NCBI RefSeq assembly: GCF_015277775.1
Contig: NZ_CP063849.1
Span: forward strand, 6,959,501-7,023,500
Length of the DNA: 64,000 nucleotides
Reading direction: 5' to 3'
DNA from: Paludibaculum fermentans
GTDB taxonomy: Bacteria > Acidobacteriota > Terriglobia > Bryobacterales > Bryobacteraceae
The notes beneath the pieces were generated by a model that did not search any database, was not told the DNA's origin, and saw nothing but the letters and a program-made list of their open reading frames with translations. Position 1 is the stretch's first letter; every line of letters starts with the position of its first letter. Of the stretch, positions 8,764-17,464 are shown piece after piece. Both the position numbers and the translations under genes were made by a program.

Positions 8764-10403
8764 TCAAGGCTGCTGAGCGCTTGTTGGCGCAATCGGAATC
8801 TCCACGCCGGTGCTGATGGACGGATCCCAGGGCGACCGGCCCTTTACCACCGAGATACCGTTGGGCGCGGCTTCGGGAATGCGGATCTTGACGGTGTACC
8901 AGCCGTCGTCCTGGGTGATTTCGAAGGGCGCGATGTCGTGGAGCGGTCCGCCGATCCAATCCTGCCAGTACCAGAGCATGAGGGACGGGTCGCGCCCCAG
9001 TCCGACCATGTGGATCCAGACGACTTCGCCCGGATGGAGCGGCTCGAACTCGCCGGCCAGCCCGCCGCGCGTGCCATTCTCCAGGTACGGCAGCCACCCG
9101 ATGCTCTCCGCGCCCGGGATTTCCGCGAGCTTGATGACGCGCGGAGCGATGGCCCGGAGTTCATGGGCGAGCGACGACCGGAATGGGCTGGATTCCTGCT
9201 CGAAGGAGAACTCGGCTTGGCCGGGCTCGACAGATTCGGGGACCAGAAACGTGATGGCCGTGTCGGTGGACGCGGCTACTTTTGCGGGTGTGCCATTCAC
9301 CGAGACCGCGGCGTCCTGCAGGCCGGTGCCTTTCAGGGTGTAGCGGCTGCCCGGGGCAGGGAATTCATCCGGCGTAGCGGCCCACTGGGCGACCTGGGCT
9401 GTTTTCCCGACGACGGCGCGCACATCGCCGGATTCCAGGTCGCGGCATTGCAGCATGCCCTCGCTGCCGGAGTAGCAGACGGTCTGGCCGGAACTGGTAA
9501 TGGCGGCAGCGGCGGCATAGCCAGGGGCGAGGTCTGTGCGCTGCAGGCTGAGGGTGTCGAGCACCCAGACGCCGGGGGCTCCGTCAATCGACCGGGTGGC
9601 CACCAGCAGGCGCCGGCCGTCCGCGGAGAGTTGCAGCGGCTCGCAGTTGGGGCAAGTGTCTACCAGCACCGTGATGGTGCCGGTGGCGACGTCGAGCTTC
9701 TTGAGCTGGCCTTCGCCGAGAGTAGAGCTACCCGTGTTCCAGACCAGGGTGGAGGCGTGACGGTCCATCAGGATGACCTGGGCGGGACGAATGCCCTCAG
9801 GCAGGGGCCGGAACTGGCCGCCCGGCCGGAGGAGGCCGGCGAGGTTGGTCTCCTGGAGGACGACGGTGTCGCCCTCATCGGAGATGCCGGAGGCGATCCG
9901 GAATGCGGGTGAGACGTCATACTCCTGGCCGGAGGCCAGATCGAGCGCGCGGGAGGAGGTCCATACCCAGCGCCCGTTGCGGCTCAGCGCGGCTTCGCCT
10001 GGAAGCGTCCACTCCCGGCCGTCACTGTTGCGATGGACCACGGTCTCCGGTACGGCCGTGATCGGCATTCCGATCTTCGGTTGCACGCGCTTCGTGGATG
10101 AGTACAACCGCAGCAACCGCCGGGTGGTCCAACAGAGGACATCGCCGTCGTCGCTGACCTGGTTCATCCGCAGGGAGACGACCAGGTCCGGGTCCGGCGG
10201 ATCCAGAAATAGGACAGGGCCGCCGGCCCGGTCTGATACAGCATCGCGGCGGGCGCACCTTCGTCACCTTTCAGGCGCAGGTTGGAACTGAACCAGACGT
10301 TGGACGCGGCGCCGTCCACGGCAATGCCTGCAAACTGGGCCTCCGCGGAAAGGCAGAGCAGGGATAGACAGACCAGAATCCGGATAGGAAGAGATAGCGG
10401 CAT
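8764..10403 (-). CDS. Secreted beta-propeller protein with Solibacter C-terminal domain, frameshifted near its 5' end
   Basis: Two overlapping frames make one protein. The first (from ATG 10403) gives a signal peptide (LVCLSLLCLSAEAQ) and about 60 mature residues, then stops at 10164. The second is open from about 10255 to 8764 and reads on convincingly (VLFLDPPDPDLVVSLRMNQ) well before its first ATG at 10167. The switch, equivalent to one missing base, lies near 10215-10235 in a GC-rich run. Downstream are about 250 residues of propeller-like strands (LSADGRRLLVATR). A C-terminal domain of the TIGR03437 type follows, seen in PGSRYTLKGTGL and VKIRIPEAAPNG. It may be a true pseudogene, a recoded gene or a sequencing error. 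Confidence 0.7.
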
Positions 10404-10476
10404 GAGAGCCCTCTCCCTTAAGACTCACGGGCGGGCCATTTGGGCTACAGCCCGGGGCTTTTCTTCCTGGTGTGCG

Positions 10477-11568
10477 TTATTTGGGGAACGGTTTGGGGTC
10501 GATGCCGGGGATCAGCCGCAACGCATTCTTGTAATAGAGCTTCTTCAGCACTTCGTCGGGCAGGCCCAGGCCGTACATCGACCAGAAGGCGTGGCGCTTG
10601 CGGTAGTAGGGGAAATACTCGTCCTCGGTCTCGAGCACGCGGAAGTAGGTGTGATACTCCTCGGGGTTCCAGGTGTCCTTGCCGAACAGGACGCGGTCCT
10701 GATACTTGATGAACCACGCCTTGGCCGCGCGCGGCTGCCGGCCCAGTTCCGCCAGGACGGCGCCGATTTCGGTGTACATGTTCGGGCACTCGTCCATCAG
10801 CTTGCCGAGTTGGGCGAGGTCGCCGCCCAGCCAGCCGAGGTGGGCGTTGATGAAGATGGTTTTGGGATGGCGGCGGAAGAGGTTGTGCTGCTCGCCGATG
10901 AGCGTCTCCCAGGAGGCGGTGCTGCCGTTGGAGCGGCGGCGGCCGGGCATCTCCATCATTTCGATCCAGCGCTCGTTGTGCTTGTCGATGGGGTCCCAGA
11001 ACTGCTTGGGTTCGGCGGTGTGGATGAGCACCGGGATCTTGAGGCGGGCGCAGGTTTCAAAGGCGGCGTCGAAGCGCGGATCGTCGACGTGGATGCGTTC
11101 GCCCTTGCCGTCCTTCATGTCCATGCCGAACTGTTTGAAGAACTTGAGGCCGACGGCGCCGTTCTTCACGTCCTGCTCGAGTTGGGCGGCGGCGCGCTTG
11201 CCGTAGCCGGGGTCGTCGATGTTCGAGAAGTCGAGATTCGCGAAGACCATGAAGCGGCCGGGCGCGGCGGACTTTTCGCTGTCCACGGCGGACTTCAGGC
11301 GGTCGCCGAAGCGGCCGCTGAGATTCACCATTACCTGCAGGTTGAGTCCATCCATGTCGGCGACGAGCTTTTTGTAGGCGTCGGCGGACATGGGGAAGTT
11401 CTGGTGGTTGTGGACGTCGATGAACGGGTATTTCGCGCGCGTCCTAGGATGCTGCGGCACGACGAGCGACGACTTCGGCTCGTACTCGCGGATATCCATC
11501 GAAGTCGTGGCGGACTGCGCGGCCAGGCCCGCCGGCAGCAGGAGGAAGAGCAGAGATTTGTGATTCAT
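10477..11568 (-). CDS. Secreted amidohydrolase-family metal-dependent hydrolase
   Basis: A 363-residue protein with a short signal peptide (LLFLLLPAGLAAQS) and an amidohydrolase-2 TIM barrel. The expected metal and catalytic positions are visible: DVHNHQN (HxH, about residue 51), LIHTAEP (about 190), NAHLGW (about 250) and the final aspartate in LFGKDTWNPEEY (about 305). The family includes decarboxylases and lactonases, and the substrate cannot be told. The start at ATG 11568 lies 2 bases after the stop of plsC, so it is co-transcribed with folC and plsC. Export of this family is common in Acidobacteriota and Planctomycetota. Confidence 0.8.
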   Translation of the reverse strand: MNHKSLLFLLLPAGLAAQSATTSMDIREYEPKSSLVVPQHPRTRAKYPFIDVHNHQNFPMSADAYKKLVADMDGLNLQVMVNLSGRFGDRLKSAVDSEKSAAPGRFMVFANLDFSNIDDPGYGKRAAAQLEQDVKNGAVGLKFFKQFGMDMKDGKGERIHVDDPRFDAAFETCARLKIPVLIHTAEPKQFWDPIDKHNERWIEMMEMPGRRRSNGSTASWETLIGEQHNLFRRHPKTIFINAHLGWLGGDLAQLGKLMDECPNMYTEIGAVLAELGRQPRAAKAWFIKYQDRVLFGKDTWNPEEYHTYFRVLETEDEYFPYYRKRHAFWSMYGLGLPDEVLKKLYYKNALRLIPGIDPKPFPK

Positions 11569-11570
11569 TT

Positions 11571-12299
11571 TCAGGAGTGTCCCAGGCGCTGCATGGCGAG
11601 GATTTCATTGTAAATCCTGGCTGTCAGTTCCGTGCGCGCGGCGCTGGTGAGACCCTCGGTGGGAATGGGGTCGCCGATGCGCAAGGTCACCCGGCCGGGC
11701 TTGACGTGATGCGAGTGGATGGGGAGGATGTCGCCGACTCCGATGATGGCCACCGGCACGACCGGTACTCCGCCTTTGATGGCGAGGTAGGCTGCGCCGT
11801 CCTTGAACTCGGTGAGGGCGCCGGTCTCTGAGCGGCCGCCTTCCGGGAAGACCAGCATGGACAGGCCGCGCTCTTTCATGGCCTTACCGGCGGCGCTGAG
11901 GACTTTCAACGCTCCGCGAGGGTCTTCCAGAGGCACGCTGATGTTGCCCGCGCGCTTGAGGTGGCCGCCGAGGAAGGGGATCGCGAAGAGCTCCTTCTTG
12001 GCCAGGAAGCGGAAGTTCACCAGGACGTGGGTGAGCAGGACCGGCGTGTCGAAGTAGCTGACATGATTCGGGCAGACGACGTAGCTGACATTGCGGGCCA
12101 GCTTCTCGGCACCCACCACGCCCACCCTGGCGCCGGCGAACCAGAGCAGGGACCGGGCCCAGGCGCGGGCGACGGCCAGTTGTTTCCGGCCCTCGGTATC
12201 CCATGGCGCCACGATCAGGCTGATGGAGCCCATCACAATGGTGGACAGAATTATGAGTGGTGCCCGCACCAGCACCGCAATCAGGTAGCTCAACGTCAT
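11571..12299 (-). CDS. plsC: 1-acyl-sn-glycerol-3-phosphate acyltransferase (PlsC family)
   Basis: A 242-residue membrane-bound acyltransferase that would convert lysophosphatidate to phosphatidate using acyl-ACP or acyl-CoA. A hydrophobic N-terminal segment (residues about 5-30) anchors it. The catalytic HX4D motif is NHVSYFD near residue 78, and the glycerophosphate-binding block reads FPEGGRS, where Gly replaces the usual Thr of EGTR. GVPVVPVAI is the conserved third block. It sits 39 bases after folC and 2 bases before the amidohydrolase in a minus-strand operon. Assignment to the family is firm; the exact acyl acceptor is inferred. Confidence 0.9.
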   Translation of the reverse strand: MTLSYLIAVLVRAPLIILSTIVMGSISLIVAPWDTEGRKQLAVARAWARSLLWFAGARVGVVGAEKLARNVSYVVCPNHVSYFDTPVLLTHVLVNFRFLAKKELFAIPFLGGHLKRAGNISVPLEDPRGALKVLSAAGKAMKERGLSMLVFPEGGRSETGALTEFKDGAAYLAIKGGVPVVPVAIIGVGDILPIHSHHVKPGRVTLRIGDPIPTEGLTSAARTELTARIYNEILAMQRLGHS

Positions 12300-12338
12300 C
12301 CCACTTCAACGCGAATACGAGGCGATTCCGAATCCCGA

Positions 12339-13616
12339 TTATCCCATGAGCAGGCCGCGGACCTCGCCCACCAGGTAGAGCGAACCGGTGAGCAGCAGGA
12401 CGTCCTGGGGGGCGGCGGCGTCGAGCAGGGCCAGGGCGTCCTTCGGAGAGGGCGCGACGCGGGCGCGCGATTCGCCCGAAATCTCGCGGATCTCCTCGGC
12501 CTGGAAGGCGCGGGCCTGGTTGGGGGTGGTGAAGATCAGCTCGGAGGCGAGGGGGAACAGCATGGGGCCGATGACGTGCAAGTCCTTGTCCCGCATGGCT
12601 CCGAAGACCATCCAGACGCGTTTGCCGTGGTGAAAGTGGCGCAGGTAGCCGGCCAGGGCTCGGGCTCCGGCGGGATTGTGGGCGCCGTCGAGGAAGAGGT
12701 CGGGCTGCTGGCGGACGCGCTCCAGGCGGCCCGGCCAGACGGTTTCGGCGAGTCCGCGCTGGATCTGCGCCGGAGTGTAGCCGAGTTGATCGAGGGCCGA
12801 CACGGCGGTGAGCGCGTTTTCCACCTGGTGGGCTCCGATGAGCGGGCACTCGACCTCCACGCCGCGGCCGGACCTGGCGGCATGGAAGCGGCTGCCGTAG
12901 GCGTGCAGCGCCATGTGGTCCACGCGCCATTCGGAGGCGCGCAGCAGCGGAGCGCCCACTTCGGCCGCGCGCTGTTCCAGCACCTGCATGGCCTCCGGAT
13001 GCTGACGTGAGACGACCACGGGACGGCGCGGTTTGATGATGCCTGCCTTCTCGAAGGCGATCTGGGGGATGGTGTTGCCCAGGAACTTTTCGTGGTCGAA
13101 ATCGACCGGCGTGATGACGGACAGCAGCGGGTCGACGACGTTCGTGGCGTCCAGGCGGCCGCCCATGCCGGTCTCGAGGATCGTGACCTCGGCTCCGGCG
13201 TTGCGGAAGTGGAGGAACGCCATGGCGGTCACCGTCTCGAAGTAGGTGGGGTGCATGTCGATCGCGCCGTCGCGCAACAGGCGCTCGGCGGTTTCGTGCA
13301 CTTCCGTGAAGGCGGCGGCGAATTCCTGTTGGGTGGCCGGGACGCCGTTCACGCGGATTCGTTCCGTCGGCTCAACGAGATGCGGAGAGGTGTAGAGGCC
13401 TGTGCGGACGCCGGACTCGCGGACGGCGCGCTCGAGCATGGCGCAGGTGGAGCCTTTGCCGTTGGTGCCGGCCACGTGGATGAACCGTCCGGCGCGGTGC
13501 GGGCTGCCGAGAGCCTCCAGAATTGCGGTGATCCGCTCCAGGCCGAGTTTGATGGTCTTGTACTCGTTGCCCAGGGCGTAGAGGAATCGAACGGAATCCG
13601 GATACAGCGTGCTCAG
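12339..13616 (-). CDS. folC: Folylpolyglutamate synthase/dihydrofolate synthase, apparent CTG start
   Basis: Adds glutamate to dihydropteroate and to folates. The Mur-ligase P-loop is AGTNGKGST and the central region has ETGMGGRLDATN and the typical HNPAGARAL block. The only ATG/GTG/TTG start is a GTG at 13475, immediately before the P-loop, which would delete a conserved N-terminal region. The frame extends upstream with good family sequence (FLYALGNEYKTIKLGLERI) to a stop at 13640. A CTG at 13616 lies 5-6 bases after GGAG and gives 425 residues, the usual FolC size, so I place the start there. The gene heads a minus-strand operon with plsC and the amidohydrolase. Confidence 0.88.
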   Translation of the reverse strand: MSTLYPDSVRFLYALGNEYKTIKLGLERITAILEALGSPHRAGRFIHVAGTNGKGSTCAMLERAVRESGVRTGLYTSPHLVEPTERIRVNGVPATQQEFAAAFTEVHETAERLLRDGAIDMHPTYFETVTAMAFLHFRNAGAEVTILETGMGGRLDATNVVDPLLSVITPVDFDHEKFLGNTIPQIAFEKAGIIKPRRPVVVSRQHPEAMQVLEQRAAEVGAPLLRASEWRVDHMALHAYGSRFHAARSGRGVEVECPLIGAHQVENALTAVSALDQLGYTPAQIQRGLAETVWPGRLERVRQQPDLFLDGAHNPAGARALAGYLRHFHHGKRVWMVFGAMRDKDLHVIGPMLFPLASELIFTTPNQARAFQAEEIREISGESRARVAPSPKDALALLDAAAPQDVLLLTGSLYLVGEVRGLLMG

Positions 13617-13662
13617 GAGGGCTCCTACCCCTTTATGTTAGCGGAGCCCCCCGGAACGCTGC

Positions 13663-14172
13663 TCAGAAGGCGGGTTCGTCGGCGGTGGGACCGTAGATCG
13701 CGGGCACCTTGGCTTCGTTCAGCCGCAGGTAGACGGTCAACTGGCCGCGGTGATGGGCCATGTGCTGGAAGACGGCATCGCGGATCATCTGATGGCGGGG
13801 CAGGTCGCTGACGACATGGCCGGCGATGCGGAACTGCCAGTTGGTGAGGAGATGATCCTCCTTGGTGGCGGCCAAGGCGGCCTTGGCCTGGGCGACGGAA
13901 TCGTCGAGCGCGGAGAGGAGTTCGGCCCGGGTGTGGCGCTGGGGCGTCTTGTACTCGGGACCTCCTGGGGGGCGCAGGTCCAGGAAGTCCTGGTTCAGCA
14001 TGAGGGCGATCCACATGGGCATGGTCGCGACCAGGGTGGCGAGTTCGCTCAGCGGCATCGACTTCTCGTGCGGCTTCCAGCCGGAGCGGCCCTCGGGCAC
14101 GCGTTCCAGGACGCGCCGGGTGGCGCTGGCTTCGCGGTCCAGTTCTTCAAGAAATAGTCCAGTGAGTTGCAT
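13663..14172 (-). CDS. DinB-like metal-binding four-helix protein
   Basis: A 169-residue cytoplasmic protein of the DinB/YfiT superfamily. It shows the family order: an initial helix (MQLTGLFLEELDREASATRRVL), a Trp-Lys-Pro segment (SGWKPHEKSMPLSEL), and a late HMAHHRGQLTVYL helix with the conserved HHRGQ metal-binding histidines. The ATG at 14172 has a strong ribosome-binding site (aaggag). The frame is open further upstream without coding character. DinB-like proteins include thiol-dependent transferases and many of unknown role. It is divergent from a WYL regulator 80 bases away, which suggests it is that regulator's target. Confidence 0.85.
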   Translation of the reverse strand: MQLTGLFLEELDREASATRRVLERVPEGRSGWKPHEKSMPLSELATLVATMPMWIALMLNQDFLDLRPPGGPEYKTPQRHTRAELLSALDDSVAQAKAALAATKEDHLLTNWQFRIAGHVVSDLPRHQMIRDAVFQHMAHHRGQLTVYLRLNEAKVPAIYGPTADEPAF

Positions 14173-14210
14173 GCGATCTCCTTGTTTCGACAGGGCCAGG
14201 ATATTCGTAA

Positions 14211-14233
14211 TTGCGGGCAGATTCGGTCCGCAA
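14211..14233. promoter_or_regulatory. Inverted repeat between divergent dinB-like and WYL regulator genes
   Basis: TTGCGG (14211-14216) and CCGCAA (14228-14233) are exact complements separated by 11 bases. They lie 19 bases before the regulator ATG in an 80-base divergent promoter region. This is a plausible operator for the WYL regulator, but no binding motif is established for it. Confidence 0.35.
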
Positions 14234-14252
14234 AGAGTGGGAGACTGGGTGC

Positions 14253-15206
14253 ATGTTACAGACTTCGGCGCGGTTGCTTCGTCTTCTCTCTTTGTTCCAG
14301 GAGCGCCGCAACTGGACGGGGTTGGACCTCTGCCAGCGGTTGGAGGTGACGGACCGGACGCTGAGGCGGGATGTCGAGCGGCTGCGCTCGCTGGGGTATC
14401 CGGTGCATTCCGCATCCGGCGCGGCGGGCGGGTATCAGTTGGGCTCCGGAGCCTCGCTGCCGCCGCTGCTGCTGGACGATGACGAGGCAGTGGCGGTCGC
14501 GGTGGGTTTGCGGACGGCGGCCAGCGGGTCCGTGGCCGGTATCGCGGAGTCATCGGTGCGGGCCTTGGCCAAGCTGGAGCAGGTTTTGCCGGGCCGGTTG
14601 CGCCGGCGGGTGGCGGCACTGAGTTCGTTCATCGAGCCATTGTCGAAGACCGGGCCCCAGGTGGATGCGGGGCTGCTGGCCGCCCTGGCCGCCGCCTGCC
14701 GCGACCAGGAGGGGGCGGGCTTCGAGTACCGCGATCACACGGGTGTGGCGAGCAGCAGGAACGTGGAGCCGCATTGCCTGGTGCCGACGGGGTTCCGGTG
14801 GTACCTGGTGGCCTGGGATTTGGCCCGGGCGGACTGGCGGACATTCCGGGTCGACCGGATGGGCTCGAAACTCACTCGGGGCGCACGGTTTACGGCGCGG
14901 CGGCCGCCGGAGGGCGGATTTCCGGCGTATGTGGCGCGCTCGGTTTCGCTGGCTCCGTACACGCACCGGGCGCGCGTCCTGCTGTACGCCACGCTGGAAA
15001 CCATGAAGGAGCTGATTCCGCCGACAGTGGGGGTGCTCGAGCCGGAGAGGGAGGACCGGTGTGTGTTGTCGACCGGCGCGCATTCCCTGGGGGCGCTCGC
15101 GATCCATCTTTCCTGGTTGAGTGTGGATTTCGAAATTCTGGAGCCGGAGGAACTGAAGGATCAGGTCAGGAGCCTGGCGGAGCGGCTGGCGCGGGCCTGC
15201 GGGTAA
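14253..15206 (+). CDS. YafY-type transcriptional regulator, HTH plus WYL domain
   Basis: A 317-residue regulator. Residues 1-60 form a winged helix of the HTH_11 class (VTDRTLRRDVERLRSLGYPV). A linker follows, then the WYL ligand-sensing domain (about residues 135-215), with HCLVPTGFRWYLVAWDL and DWRTFRVDRM carrying the name-giving and arginine positions. A C-terminal WCX extension follows. WYL proteins sense small molecules or nucleic acids. The frame stays open to 14211, but ATG 14253 gives the standard family start (MLQTSARLLRLLSLFQ). It is divergent from the DinB-like gene, its probable target. Confidence 0.88.
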   Translation: MLQTSARLLRLLSLFQERRNWTGLDLCQRLEVTDRTLRRDVERLRSLGYPVHSASGAAGGYQLGSGASLPPLLLDDDEAVAVAVGLRTAASGSVAGIAESSVRALAKLEQVLPGRLRRRVAALSSFIEPLSKTGPQVDAGLLAALAAACRDQEGAGFEYRDHTGVASSRNVEPHCLVPTGFRWYLVAWDLARADWRTFRVDRMGSKLTRGARFTARRPPEGGFPAYVARSVSLAPYTHRARVLLYATLETMKELIPPTVGVLEPEREDRCVLSTGAHSLGALAIHLSWLSVDFEILEPEELKDQVRSLAERLARACG

Positions 15207-15213
15207 AAGGAGG

Positions 15214-15270
15214 GGGGCCGGCGGAGGAGCGCCGGCCCCGGCCGTTCCCGCGGTCGTCCAACGCGGGAAC
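15214..15270 (+). terminator. Two tandem GC-rich hairpins after the WYL regulator
   Basis: Hairpin 1 has a perfect 10-bp stem, GGGGCCGGCG with CGCCGGCCCC, and a 6-base loop (15214-15239). Hairpin 2 has a perfect 9-bp stem, GTTCCCGCG with CGCGGGAAC (15244-15270). Neither is followed by a T tract, so this is not a classical intrinsic terminator. It begins 8 bases after the regulator stop codon, so it may end or stabilise that mRNA. Confidence 0.45.
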
Positions 15271-15743
15271 AGCCAGCTCGTGCAAGATCGGGCGGATCTC
15301 ACTCGGGAGAGGAGTCGGAGTGCATTCCTCCCGGGGGTCGGGACTCGTGCAGTTACCCTCCTCGGCCGGCTCTGGGATGTCGTCCGCACAGGTGAAGGCG
15401 GTCAATACCTTCAGAGGAACCCTGCGCGCCCGTCGCTCCCTCAGGCGAGCCAGCCGAGCATGAACCTAGTTTGCCCGGATGGCAGGGGAATGCGTATCCC
15501 GTCGATAACGTATTTCTGGTCCCGTCCCGGTTGGAGTACGTGAGTACCGTTAGGCCGCCCTCGTTCGCAGGAATAACCACATCTTGTTCATTTATTGAGA
15601 GTTATATGGGGTCTGCGAGAATGCTGCAGGGGCGAAGGTCTGGCCGATTGGGAGTATCCCGAGGCCTCTTCGTCTTTTTCGCTCCTGGAATCGTCTTTGC
15701 TTCAGAGGAAAGGTTCAGGAACAATGACCAGGGAGACCTGGAG
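15271..15743. other. Intergenic region upstream of the sigma factor/type II secretion operon
   Basis: About 470 bases with no protein family I recognise in any frame. The sigma-factor frame is open here up to 15471, but its translation looks non-coding. The promoter of the secretion operon should lie here. An AT-richer stretch at about 15580-15605 (ttgttcatttattgag) is the most promoter-like part, but I cannot assign -35 and -10 boxes. No riboswitch is recognised. Confidence 0.4.
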
Positions 15744-16301
15744 TTGATATTCCGAGAAGTGGAAGACCGCGATCTGGTGCTGCGTGCCCGCAAGGGCAAG
15801 GTGGATGCCTACAACGCGCTCGTTTCCCGTTGGGAGACGAAGATGTACAACTACCTGTTGCGGCTCACCTCCCACTCGGAAGATGCCCAGGATCTTTGCC
15901 AGGACGTGTTTCTCAAGGCGTATCAACACCTTGCGAAGCTGGACGACCCGGCCCGTTTCGGCCCGTGGCTATATCGCATCGCGCATAACGAGGCGATGAG
16001 CCATCTGCGGCGGCAGCGGCCGGAGGACGAGCTGGTGGATCAGGCGGTGGGGTCGATGCCGGGGCGGAGGATGGCTCCGGTAGAGGTGACGCTGGCGGTG
16101 GAGTCGGCGCTGGCCCGGTTGTCCTCGGAGCAGCGGGAAGCGGTGATCCTGAAGATCTACGAAGGGTTCAAGTTTGATGAGATCGCCGAGATCCTCGATT
16201 GTCCGGCGTCGACCATCAAGTCCCGGGTGTATACGGGTTTGGATTTGCTGAAGGAGATTCTGGCCCCGGTGGTCCGCGGTCCGGTGCCAGGCGCGGAGTG
16301 A
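15744..16301 (+). CDS. ECF-type RNA polymerase sigma factor
   Basis: About 185 residues in the standard ECF layout. Sigma region 2 contains YNYLLRLTSHSEDAQDLCQDVFLKAY and the -10 recognition helix RFGPWLYRIAHNEAMSHLRR. A short linker follows, then region 4 with ESALARLSSEQREAVILKIYEGFKFDEIAEILDCPASTIKSRV split across the usual helices. The start is uncertain: TTG 15744 follows GGGAG at a good distance and starts close to the usual position. The frame is also open to ATG 15606 and ATG 15471, which would add poorly conserved sequence. The anti-sigma gene follows after 25 bases, and the secretion operon follows that. It is probably the activator of this operon. Confidence 0.88.
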   Translation: MIFREVEDRDLVLRARKGKVDAYNALVSRWETKMYNYLLRLTSHSEDAQDLCQDVFLKAYQHLAKLDDPARFGPWLYRIAHNEAMSHLRRQRPEDELVDQAVGSMPGRRMAPVEVTLAVESALARLSSEQREAVILKIYEGFKFDEIAEILDCPASTIKSRVYTGLDLLKEILAPVVRGPVPGAE

Positions 16302-16326
16302 CAGACAGAAGGATGAGGAGCAAGCA

Positions 16327-16923
16327 ATGACTTGTCCCGATTTTGATTGGAAGAGTTATATTCTCGACGAAATCACGGCTCCCGAACGCCGGCAGATGGA
16401 GCAGCACCTCACGGGTTGCGCCCACTGCCAGGAGGAGGTGGATGGACTGCGGTTGACCGTCACCGCGCTCCGGCGCCTGCCCGTTCAGGAGATTCCCAAG
16501 CGGATTTCGTTCGTCTCGGACCCGGTCTTTGAACCCAGCGCCTGGCAGCGTTTCTGGAACTCCGCGCCCCGGTTGGGCTTTGCCTCGGCCGCCATGCTGG
16601 CTGGGGCCATCCTGCTGCACGGTTACATGGCCCGTCCGGTGCCCACCGCCCCTACCGCCCTGGCCTCCGCCCAGATCGAGCAGCAGGTGCAGGCGCGGGT
16701 GAACGCGGAAGTGGCGCGGGTGCTGCCCGCCGCGGTCGACCAGCGAATTCAGGCGCAGTTGAAGCCGGCCATGGCGGAGTTTTCCGCCCAGCTGCAAGAG
16801 GTACGCGCGCAGTCTGAGAAGGGCCGGATGGCCGATATGCGGCTGGCGTCCGACGCGTGGTCGCTGCTGGAAAAACGGTATAACACGCTCTTCGTGCAGG
16901 CGAGCCGGCAGGGAGGAGATTGA
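16327..16923 (+). CDS. Zinc-finger anti-sigma factor, membrane-anchored
   Basis: A 198-residue protein. The cytoplasmic N-terminus carries the zinc-binding anti-sigma (ZAS/zf-HC2) signature His27-x3-Cys31-x2-Cys34. One transmembrane helix spans residues 83-101, followed by a mainly helical, Gln/Ala-rich extracytoplasmic part of about 95 residues with coiled-coil character. It should hold the upstream sigma factor inactive until an envelope signal arrives. Its stop codon overlaps the ATG of the next gene (TGATG), so the two are translationally coupled. Confidence 0.85.
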   Translation: MTCPDFDWKSYILDEITAPERRQMEQHLTGCAHCQEEVDGLRLTVTALRRLPVQEIPKRISFVSDPVFEPSAWQRFWNSAPRLGFASAAMLAGAILLHGYMARPVPTAPTALASAQIEQQVQARVNAEVARVLPAAVDQRIQAQLKPAMAEFSAQLQEVRAQSEKGRMADMRLASDAWSLLEKRYNTLFVQASRQGGD

Positions 16924-17462
16924 TGCGCGCCCCGATTCTGATGTTCGCGCTGGCTTTGGCGCCACTCTCCGCCCAACTGTCGGCGCCCTCGCGGACAGAG
17001 ATCGAAGCGATGGAGCGGAATTTCGACCAGAAGCTGCAGCGCTTCAGCATGGACGCTCCGGTGGAGGTGCTGGGCCTCACGCGCGGCTTGTACCTGCAAG
17101 GCTATGGCGCGGCTTTCACGGCGGAAGTGAATCTGGTTCAGACGCCTGGTATTTCGCCGTTCCGGCCCACGCTTAGCAAGGAAGACATTGCCAAGGTGCG
17201 GGCCGCCAAACTGCGCCGCCTGCCCGAGATCAAGAACCTGATGCGGGACATGCTGGTGACCTCGGCCGGCTCGATGGACCGGGTTCCTATGAACGAGCGT
17301 CTGGTGCTGGGGTTGTTCCTGTTCTATAACTCGTGGGAAGACGCGACCGGCATGCCGCACCGGATCACGATGCAGGCGCCGCGGCGGGGTCTGCTGGATG
17401 TGGCCACCAACCGTCAGCCGCGCACCGCACTCGACAGCATCATTCAGGTGCGGGAAGAGTAG
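16923..17462 (+). CDS. Small secreted protein of unknown function, linked to the anti-sigma factor and secretion genes
   Basis: A 179-residue protein with a signal peptide (MRAPILMFALALAPLSAQ). I recognise no family. The mature part starts with a helical stretch (RTEIEAMERNFDQKLQRF). It later has several charged helices (LSKEDIAKVRAAKLRRLPEIKNL). ATG 16923 overlaps the previous stop and is preceded by gggaggag. A TTG directly before it (16920) is less likely. Two bases separate its stop from the start of gspE. Position suggests a periplasmic role in the signal or assembly of the secretion system; this is inference only. Confidence 0.7.
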   Translation: MRAPILMFALALAPLSAQLSAPSRTEIEAMERNFDQKLQRFSMDAPVEVLGLTRGLYLQGYGAAFTAEVNLVQTPGISPFRPTLSKEDIAKVRAAKLRRLPEIKNLMRDMLVTSAGSMDRVPMNERLVLGLFLFYNSWEDATGMPHRITMQAPRRGLLDVATNRQPRTALDSIIQVREE

Positions 17463-17464
17463 TC

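Noticed and set aside
10282-11613. Plus-strand open frame of 443 codons over the amidohydrolase
   Set aside because: It is antisense to a gene with intact metal-binding motifs. The Val/Gly/Glu-rich translation is typical of a shadow.
15471-15743. N-terminal extension of the sigma factor from ATG 15471 or ATG 15606
   Set aside because: The translation has no sigma-factor similarity and the usual ECF start lies near 15744. It is kept only as an alternative start.
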